Assembly (NCBI GenBank): GCA_050732935.1
Contig: JBOHRW010000098.1
Location: forward strand, 1-27,556
Direction: 5' to 3'
Source: DASRVA01 sp050732935
GTDB lineage: Bacteria > Gemmatimonadota > Gemmatimonadetes > JACCXV01 > JAHWKZ01
DNA length: 27,556 nt
Shown here: positions 21,866 through 27,556 of the stretch, in pieces
Layout: the number at the start of each line of letters is the position of its first letter
Numbering within the stretch: the stretch's first letter is position 1
Made by a program: the position numbers and the translations under genes
Notes under the pieces: model-generated
Told to the model about the DNA's origin: nothing
Seen by the model: only the letters and a program-made list of their open reading frames with translations
Database searches by the model: none

Positions 21866-22157
21866 CGTCGCCTCCGACACCGGGCGCTCGGAGGCTCGAG
21901 ATGACCTCGCGCGCCACGTGCTCGCGCATGGACCGGTCCAGCTGCTCGACGGTGAGGGACTTCCCGGCCGGGATGTGGTCGTTCAGATACCCTGCCAGGG
22001 GGCGCTCCTCGCCATCGGGGCCGAGCGGCTCGACTGTCATCGTGCCGTCCGACTCTATGCTGAACTCCAGCCGGTCACCTGGCCGCAGCCCCAGCCGATC
22101 CCGAACCGCTTTCGGGATCGTGACCTGCCCCTTCGAGGTCAAAGTGGATCTGGGCAC
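21852..22157 (-). CDS. vapB: AbrB/MazE-type antitoxin of the VapBC pair
   Basis: 101 residues. The N-terminal swapped-hairpin DNA-binding domain is clear: 'TLTSKGQVTIPKAVRDRLGLRPGDRLEF'. The remaining half, including 'SLTVEQLDRSMREHVAREV', should wrap the PIN toxin. Such antitoxins block the toxin and repress their own promoter as dimers. The GTG start at 22155-22157 has AAGGAG seven bases upstream. A good promoter lies 35-64 bases upstream of the start codon. The gene overlaps vapC by 14 bases, fixing the usual antitoxin-first order. Confidence 0.92.
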   Translation of the reverse strand: MPRSTLTSKGQVTIPKAVRDRLGLRPGDRLEFSIESDGTMTVEPLGPDGEERPLAGYLNDHIPAGKSLTVEQLDRSMREHVAREVISSLRAPGVGGDDDRA

Positions 22158-22191
22158 GCGTGATCTCCTTACGAAATCGTTGTTTTGGCCT

Positions 22192-22221
22192 AATATAGTA
22201 AGGACGCAGGGGGGCCGTCAA
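22192..22221 (-). promoter_or_regulatory. Promoter of vapBC
   Basis: TTGACG (22216-22221) and TATATT (22192-22197) on the minus strand are 18 bases apart in the 96-bp gap between DUF2442 copy B and vapB. Transcription would begin near 22185, leaving a leader of about 28 bases. Autorepression by the VapB-VapC complex would act here; I see no obvious operator palindrome. Confidence 0.6.
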
Positions 22222-22253
22222 TCATGCCCGAGGTGAATCGGCCTCGCGCACGG

Positions 22254-22574
22254 TCAGGATTGATTCTCGAGCGGCTGCCGTCTGGCGAGCCAGCGGCGGA
22301 GACTGTTTTCGTTCTCTCCGCTCTTACGGCCCTCGAGCAAGTTCTCAACCCGGATGTCTTCGTCGAGGTCGGGCCAGTGAATCCCATGACCACTCCCACT
22401 CAGCTCGTATCGTTCGCGTTCCTCAGGCGTGCCGTGCACGAGACGGGGGTACCAGGCGAGCGGCACCGACAGGATACGTCCGTCCTCGAGGTAAACGTCA
22501 AGGCGATCGTTTCCAACCTCGATGCGTTGGACCTTCGGCTCATTCCTAAGCTTCAAAGTAGTCACGCCACGCAT
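22254..22574 (-). CDS. DUF2442-domain protein, copy B
   Basis: 106 residues, with the DUF2442 core 'VPLAWYPRLVHGTPEERERYEL' and 'GIHWPDLDEDIRVENLLEG'. It overlaps the 3' end of the DUF4160 gene by 29 bases from ATG 22574, or by 20 from the in-frame GTG 22565; the GTG has AAGGA eight bases upstream, as copy A does. DUF4160-DUF2442 pairs are widespread and have been suggested to be toxin-antitoxin-like; the biochemical activity is not established to my knowledge. By eye roughly three-quarters of its bases match copy A 9 kb away. Confidence 0.85.
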   Translation of the reverse strand: MRGVTTLKLRNEPKVQRIEVGNDRLDVYLEDGRILSVPLAWYPRLVHGTPEERERYELSGSGHGIHWPDLDEDIRVENLLEGRKSGENENSLRRWLARRQPLENQS

Positions 22575-22782
22575 CCTTCAGGATTTCCGCATGTTCCGCG
22601 ACAAGATCCAGGATCTGATCCAGTTCGTGTCCACCGAAGCCGTGATTCCGAGCCAAGCAAACCGGCTCCAACCAGAACTTCGCCTCGAAGGCCTCTCGGC
22701 GCACGTGTACGTGAATCGGCTCCTCACGATCGCCCGCATAGAAGAAGAACCGGTAGGGGCCGATCCGCATCGCCGTCGGCAT
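22546..22782 (-). CDS. DUF4160-domain protein
   Basis: 78 residues, complete. 'IGPYRFFFYAGDREEPIHVHVRREAFEAKFWL' and 'LDQILDLVAEHAEILKDAWRDYF' match the DUF4160 family, small proteins nearly always encoded next to DUF2442. The ATG at 22780-22782 has no clear ribosome-binding site, and I see no convincing promoter in the 118 bp up to permease 4, which is divergent. It probably forms a two-gene unit with DUF2442 copy B. A toxin-like role is suggested by context only. Confidence 0.85.
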   Translation of the reverse strand: MPTAMRIGPYRFFFYAGDREEPIHVHVRREAFEAKFWLEPVCLARNHGFGGHELDQILDLVAEHAEILKDAWRDYFEA

Positions 22783-22900
22783 CAGACGACGTGAAATCGA
22801 CGACTATTCGACATTGGGATTTCCCGATACAGGGAGCCCGTCCGCCAGGTGCTGTCAAGGTTTTCCAGGACCCAGATGGTCGATGCATGGAGGGGGCCGG

Positions 22901-25318
22901 GTGGAGAGGTTGATCCGCGACCTCCGCTACGCCGTCCGCTCGCTGCGGAAGAGCCCCGGCTTCACGATCACGGTGATCGTGGTGCTGGGGCTCGGGATCG
23001 CCGCGTGCGTCATCGTCTTCAGCGCGGTCAACACGGTACTGTTGCAGCCGCTCCCCTTCGGTCGCCCCGAGCGTCTCGCCTTCGTGTGGTCTTCCGATTC
23101 CCTCCGCCCGGAGACGCGGCTGCTCGTCTCCTGGCCCGACTATCTCGACTGGCGTGCGCGGACGCGCGCATTCGACGATCTCGCGGCGATCCGGTTCGAA
23201 TCCCAGAACCTGAGGCGTGAGGGGGGATCGTCCATCCGTGTCGCGACGATCGCGGCGACGCCCAACGCTTCTTCCCTGCTCGGCATGACGCCCGCCGCGG
23301 GCCGTCTCCTGATCCCCGCCGACGGTGATCCCGGGGCGCCCGCGGTGATCGTCATGAGTCACGGGTTCTGGGTCCGCGCCTTCGGCGCCGATCCCGCCAT
23401 TCTTGGCACGACGCTTCTGCTCAACGGGGCTCCCCACGCTGTCGTCGGCATTCAGGCCCCTGGAATGGACCGGAGCGGGCCGCTTCAGGCGGACGTCTGG
23501 ACAGCCCTCGCCCCGGCCCCCGGTGCGTCACAGGACCGAGGCGACCGCTCCTACCTCGTGGTGGGCCGGCTGCGACCGGCCGTCGATCACCACGAGGCCG
23601 CGACCGATCTCGAGCGTATCGCCCGGGCGCTGGCGTCCGATCATCCCACGACCAATGCGGGCTGGGGCGTGCGCGTGGTTTCGGCGCGAGACCTGACGGC
23701 AGATGCCCGGACGATCCTCGGCATCCTGGGGCTGGTCGCGGCGCTCGTGCTCCTGATCGCCTGCGCGAACGCGGCCGGGCTCCTGATGGCGCGCGCGGCC
23801 TCGCGCCGTCGCGATACCGCCGTGCGGCTCGCCCTGGGCGCCAGCCGGTCGCGGATCCTCAGGGAATCCCTGACGGAGGACCTCGTCCTCGCGCTTCTCG
23901 CGGCGGGACTCGGGATCCTGCTCGCCCATGGAGGGCTGGGGCTCGTCCGGAATCTGATACGCGATGCGGATCCATACCTGAGCGGACTGGCGATCGATCG
24001 ACCCACCCTGCTGTTCGCCGCCTCCGTGGCAGTGGCCGCTCCCCTCCTGTTCGGGGCCATGCCGGCTCTGGCGGCGCTCCGGAAGAGCTCGATCGCTGAT
24101 CTCAAGTCCTCGGGTCATCGCGGCACCGTGACCGCCCGTGCGCGGGGCCGGCGCCTTCTGGTGGTCTCGCAGTTCGCCATGGCCATGGCCGTCCTCGGGG
24201 TCGCTTCGCTCCTCGTCCAGACGGTTCTGGCGATCGCCAACATCCCGCTCGGCTTCGAGCCGGATCGCACGCTGATGCTTCGAGTGGATCTGTCAGGCTC
24301 ACGGTACGACTCGCCCGAGGCCGTCGCGCGCTTCACGGAGGAGGCTCTGGACAGGATCCGCCAGCTTCCCGGCGTCACCGCCGCAGGGGCCACGACTCGA
24401 GTGCCGATCGGGGACCGGGAGACGACCGGGCCGTTCTTCATCGCGGGATCGGAGTCACGGTCGAACGAGCCACAACGGGCCGGTCGCGTGATCGTCAGTC
24501 CCGGCTTCCTTCGAGCGGCCGGGGTCCACCTGCTCGAAGGGCGCGACTTCGGGAACGGGGACGGCCCGTCGGCGACCCCCGTGGCCCTGATCAACCGGGC
24601 GCTGGCGGAGCGCCATTGGTCCTCCCGGAGCCCGTTGGGCTCGCGCCTGGAGCTCGGCTCCGAAGCGACCGGAGCCCAAGGCATCGAAATCGTCGGTGTG
24701 ATCGGGAACGTTCGCAGTTCGGACGCCGATCAGCCTCCGGTTCCACAGATCTATCTGTCTCTATCGCAGCGGCCGCAGCGGGAGCTCGCTCTCCTGGTTC
24801 GGGGCGGCACGGATCCGCAACTCCTGGTCGAGCCCATCCGGCGTGTGATCGCGAACATCGATCCGGATCAAGCGCTGTACGACGTCAGGACCATGCGCCA
24901 GGTGGTATCGGACGATCTCGCGACCTCGTCGGTGCTGGCCGGGCTCCTCGCCGGTTTTGGCATCGTCGTGATGGTGCTGGCGCTCACGGGGTTGTACGGC
25001 ATGCTCGCGTGGTCCGTCGGCCAGCGGACATCCGAGATCGGTCTTCGGATGGCTCTCGGCGCCCGGCCACGCGGGATTCTGAGTCAATTCCTTCGCGAGG
25101 GGGCGTTCCTGGCGGGGGTTGGGATCGCCATCGGGCTCGTCGGAGGTCTGGCGCTCGGGCAGCTCGTCCGGAGCGAGCTCTACGGCGTCGGCTCGACGGA
25201 TCTCCTGACGTACGTAGCCGTGCCGGCCCTGCTCGGCGTGGTCGCGCTTCTTGCCACCCTCGGACCGGCGCTCCGCGCCATGCGGCTCCAGCCGCTGGTC
25301 GCGCTGCGATACGAGTAG
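22901..25318 (+). CDS. ADOP-type FtsX/MacB-like ABC permease 4
   Basis: 805 residues from GTG 22901, which gives the family N-terminus MERLIRDLRYAVRSLRKSPGFT and has GGAGGGGG just upstream. An in-frame ATG at 22883 and a longer frame from 22814 add residues not seen in the other copies. FtsX domain 1 is at about 270-400 ('IACANAAGLLMARAASRRRDTAVRLALGA'), the middle helix at about 417 and FtsX domain 2 from about 678 ('SEIGLRMALGARPRGIL'). It is the most divergent of the five in its first membrane segment (ITVIVVLGLGIAACVIVF), and is separated from permease 3 by the vapBC patch, so it needs its own promoter or read-through. Permease 5 follows 24 bases after its stop. Confidence 0.92.
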   Translation: MERLIRDLRYAVRSLRKSPGFTITVIVVLGLGIAACVIVFSAVNTVLLQPLPFGRPERLAFVWSSDSLRPETRLLVSWPDYLDWRARTRAFDDLAAIRFESQNLRREGGSSIRVATIAATPNASSLLGMTPAAGRLLIPADGDPGAPAVIVMSHGFWVRAFGADPAILGTTLLLNGAPHAVVGIQAPGMDRSGPLQADVWTALAPAPGASQDRGDRSYLVVGRLRPAVDHHEAATDLERIARALASDHPTTNAGWGVRVVSARDLTADARTILGILGLVAALVLLIACANAAGLLMARAASRRRDTAVRLALGASRSRILRESLTEDLVLALLAAGLGILLAHGGLGLVRNLIRDADPYLSGLAIDRPTLLFAASVAVAAPLLFGAMPALAALRKSSIADLKSSGHRGTVTARARGRRLLVVSQFAMAMAVLGVASLLVQTVLAIANIPLGFEPDRTLMLRVDLSGSRYDSPEAVARFTEEALDRIRQLPGVTAAGATTRVPIGDRETTGPFFIAGSESRSNEPQRAGRVIVSPGFLRAAGVHLLEGRDFGNGDGPSATPVALINRALAERHWSSRSPLGSRLELGSEATGAQGIEIVGVIGNVRSSDADQPPVPQIYLSLSQRPQRELALLVRGGTDPQLLVEPIRRVIANIDPDQALYDVRTMRQVVSDDLATSSVLAGLLAGFGIVVMVLALTGLYGMLAWSVGQRTSEIGLRMALGARPRGILSQFLREGAFLAGVGIAIGLVGGLALGQLVRSELYGVGSTDLLTYVAVPALLGVVALLATLGPALRAMRLQPLVALRYE

Positions 25319-25342
25319 CGCCCAAGAGACGAGGATTCACCA

Positions 25343-27556
25343 ATGGAGACACTGCTCCACGACCTGCGCTATGCCATCCGCTCGCTGCGGAAGAGCCCCG
25401 GCTTCACCGCCGTGGCGGTGCTCACGCTGGCGCTCGGGATCGGAGCCGCGACCGCCATCTTCAGCGCCGTGGATCACGTGCTGCTGCGGCCCCTTCCGTA
25501 CGCCGACGCCGATCGGGTGGTGACGTTGTGGGAGGCCGACGGCGCGACGGGCGGGACGAAGCGCGAGGTGGCCGCGGGGAACTTCTTCGAGTGGCAGCAA
25601 CGGACATCCAGCTTCTCGGCGATGGGGCTGGCGGAGCCGTACGGCTATGACCTCACCGACCGAATGCCGCCGCTGCGCACCGATTCGTGGCGGGTCACCG
25701 AGGGTTTCTTCGAGGCGCTGGGGGTGGAGCCCATTCTCGGTCGCACGTTCCTGCCCGAGGAGTACGAGGAGTACGCGCCCGACGCTCCCACGGTCCTCCT
25801 CATCTCGCACGAGGTATGGCAGCAGCGCTACGGCTCCGACCCCGACATCGTCGGGCGAAGGGTCCAGATCGACTTCGAGCCCGCGACCGTGGTGGGTGTG
25901 CTTCCCCCCGGGTTGGATTACCCGGGCGAGGCGGGTACCTGGGTGCCCCTGACGTTTCAGGTGACGGGGGGTTACGACCCCCGCGCCGATCGCACCTCGA
26001 GCTACATGCGGGCGATCGCCCGGCTGAAGCCCGGCGTGACGATCGAGCAGGCCCGCCGCGACATGGAGCGGGCCGCCGCCGTTCTCGCCGCAGAGTTCGC
26101 GGAGACGAACGCGCAAACGGGGGCCACGGTCGTCCCCCTCGAGGAGCAGATCCTGGGTGACGTGCGGACGGGCCTCCTCGTGCTCTTCGGCGCGGTGACG
26201 TTTCTCCTCCTGATCGCCTGCGCGAACGTGGCCAGCCTGCTGCTCGCGCGGGCGGCCGAGCGCGGCCGCGAGTTCGGGGTGCGGGCGGCGCTGGGCGCCG
26301 GCAGGACCCGCCTGACTCGCCAGCTCGTGACCGAGAGCCTCGTCCTGGCCGTTCTGGGTGGCGTCGCCGGGGTGGCGCTGGGGTACGTCGGAGTCCGCGC
26401 GTTCATGCTCCTTTCCCCGACCGATCTTCCGCGACTGGATACGATCGGGATCGACGGCCGGGTGCTCCTCTTCGCGATCTGCGGGACGGTGCTCACCACC
26501 CTGATCTTCGGGTTGGCCCCCGCGGTCCGGTTTTCACGGCCCGACCTGCTGCCGGCCCTCCAGGGGGGCGGCCGCAGCGGAACGCCGGGCCGGATGCGGA
26601 ATCGCCTCCGGCGGGCGCTGGTCGTGGCGCAGGTGGCGCTGGCTCTGATGCTCCTGATCGGCTCGGGGCTCCTGGCGCGCAGCTTCGTAAGGCTGCTCTC
26701 GAACGACCCCGGGTTCGCCGTCGAGCGGCGCGCCACGCTGCAGCTCTTTCTGTGGGATCGGAACCCGACGGCCGCCGACCGGATCCGGCGGGTCCGCGAG
26801 ATCGACGCACGGATGGAGGCGGTCCCGGGCGTGGAGTCCGCCGCCGTGGTGTCGGCCCTTCCCTTCCATCCGCAGCAGATCGATGTCGAGGACCAGCTGA
26901 TCGTGGAGGACCGCCCCCTGACGGATGGGCAGATCCCGCGGGTCTTTACGACGACGGCCTCGCCGGACTACTTCCAGGTGATGGGGATCCCGCTCGTTCG
27001 GGGACGCATGTTCACCGACCAGGACCGGGAGGATGCCCCCCGGGTCGCGCTGATCAACGAGACCCTGGCCCGGCGCTTCTTCGCCGGCGAGGACCCTGTC
27101 GGTCAGCGCGTCACGATCGGCGTGATGAGCGCCCCCGCCACGCGCGAGATCGTGGGCGTCGTCGGGGATGTCCGGCCGACCACGCTCGACAGCGATCCGA
27201 GGCCGGAGCTCTACGTCCCGTACGCCCAGTCCGGCACGGGCCACGTCACCTTCGTCGTCAGGACCCGGACCGATGCTTCCGCCCTTCTCCCCACCCTGCG
27301 CGAGCAGATCTGGCAGGTCGACCCGGGCCAGTCGATCGACCAGTCCGCCGCCCTCGAGGACCTGGTGTCCGGGACGCTCGTGGAGCGACGGTTCCACCTG
27401 TTGCTTCTGGGCGTGTTCTCGGTCCTTGCGCTCCTGCTGGCGGCGATCGGGATCTACGGCCTCATCAACTTCATCACCCGCCATCGCCTTCGGGAGATCG
27501 GTATCCGGCTGGCGCTGGGCGCCGCGCCCGCCACCGTGCGCAGCGCGGTCATACGG
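25343..27556 (+). CDS. ADOP-type FtsX/MacB-like ABC permease 5, cut by window edge
   Basis: 738 codons are open to the end of the window without a stop; by comparison with its neighbours about 70-80 residues are missing. It opens METLLHDLRYAIRSLRKSPGFTA-like, with GAGGA seven bases before the ATG. FtsX domain 1 lies at about 271-400 ('IACANVASLLLARAAERGREFGVRAALGA'), the middle helix at about 421 and FtsX domain 2 from about 686, ending in 'REIGIRLALGAAPATVRSAV'. It shares an identical 30-bp stretch near its 5' end with permeases 2 and 4. It belongs to the same array and transcript direction, and the array may continue beyond the window. Confidence 0.93.
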   Translation, partial: METLLHDLRYAIRSLRKSPGFTAVAVLTLALGIGAATAIFSAVDHVLLRPLPYADADRVVTLWEADGATGGTKREVAAGNFFEWQQRTSSFSAMGLAEPYGYDLTDRMPPLRTDSWRVTEGFFEALGVEPILGRTFLPEEYEEYAPDAPTVLLISHEVWQQRYGSDPDIVGRRVQIDFEPATVVGVLPPGLDYPGEAGTWVPLTFQVTGGYDPRADRTSSYMRAIARLKPGVTIEQARRDMERAAAVLAAEFAETNAQTGATVVPLEEQILGDVRTGLLVLFGAVTFLLLIACANVASLLLARAAERGREFGVRAALGAGRTRLTRQLVTESLVLAVLGGVAGVALGYVGVRAFMLLSPTDLPRLDTIGIDGRVLLFAICGTVLTTLIFGLAPAVRFSRPDLLPALQGGGRSGTPGRMRNRLRRALVVAQVALALMLLIGSGLLARSFVRLLSNDPGFAVERRATLQLFLWDRNPTAADRIRRVREIDARMEAVPGVESAAVVSALPFHPQQIDVEDQLIVEDRPLTDGQIPRVFTTTASPDYFQVMGIPLVRGRMFTDQDREDAPRVALINETLARRFFAGEDPVGQRVTIGVMSAPATREIVGVVGDVRPTTLDSDPRPELYVPYAQSGTGHVTFVVRTRTDASALLPTLREQIWQVDPGQSIDQSAALEDLVSGTLVERRFHLLLLGVFSVLALLLAAIGIYGLINFITRHRLREIGIRLALGAAPATVRSAVIR

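Noticed and set aside
13297..22900. Transposon or integron carrying the toxin-antitoxin patches
   Set aside because: I found no transposase, integrase, terminal inverted repeat or convincing target-site duplication at either patch.
23193..23203. GGTTCGAATCC, a tRNA T-arm-like sequence
   Set aside because: It lies inside permease 4 coding sequence, and no acceptor, D-arm or anticodon stem can be formed around it.

Overview
The window is GC-rich DNA (roughly two-thirds G+C by eye) from a bacterium with an outer membrane: it encodes a TonB-dependent receptor, a TolC-type outer-membrane channel, lipoproteins with lipoboxes and a periplasmic adaptor. The most telling content is five long FtsX/MacB-like permeases that begin with the 'DLRYAxRSLRKSPGFT' signature of the 'acidobacterial duplicated orphan permease' (ADOP) class. 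This class is strongly expanded in Acidobacteriota and Gemmatimonadota, so I place the source in or near those phyla by inference; nothing here fixes the taxon.

Layout. (1) 1-390, minus: the first codons of a universal-stress-protein gene, preceded by a 5'-truncated DASS/SLC13 anion transporter remnant. (2) 423-3863: a secreted HAD class-B-like acid phosphatase (+), an ATP-dependent DNA ligase (-) and an unrecognised exported protein with an HExxH motif (+). (3) 3895-9179, minus: a probable operon of TonB-dependent receptor, large Gly-Asn-linker lipoprotein and small lipoprotein. A consensus-like promoter, a foldable RNA of about 150 nt and an intrinsic terminator lie before the receptor. (4) 9201-9642, minus: a cold-shock protein gene with its own terminator, a near-consensus promoter and a structured 5' leader. 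(5) 9951-13296, plus: periplasmic adaptor, ABC ATPase and TolC-like protein, overlapping by 4 bp at each junction. (6) 13319-14100, minus: a toxin-antitoxin-type patch with a DUF2442 protein, a small putative antitoxin and a broken BrnT-like toxin. (7) 14103-21392, plus: three ADOP permeases in tandem. (8) 21425-22782, minus: a vapBC pair plus DUF2442 and DUF4160 genes. (9) 22901-27556, plus: two more ADOP permeases, the last cut by the window edge.

How the parts fit. The adaptor, ATPase and outer-membrane channel are three parts of a MacAB-TolC-like tripartite exporter, but no permease sits in their operon. Five permeases without ATPases follow on the same strand, and the only ABC ATPase in the window is the one at 11189. 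The simplest reading is a large exporter locus in which one engine may serve several permeases, later interrupted by two toxin-antitoxin patches. The junctions carry scars: the broken BrnT gene stops two bases before permease 1, and the first six codons of another permease, with ribosome-binding site, survive at 21401-21418 just before the vapC stop.

The least explained element is the RNA region at 8956-9143, upstream of the TonB receptor operon.
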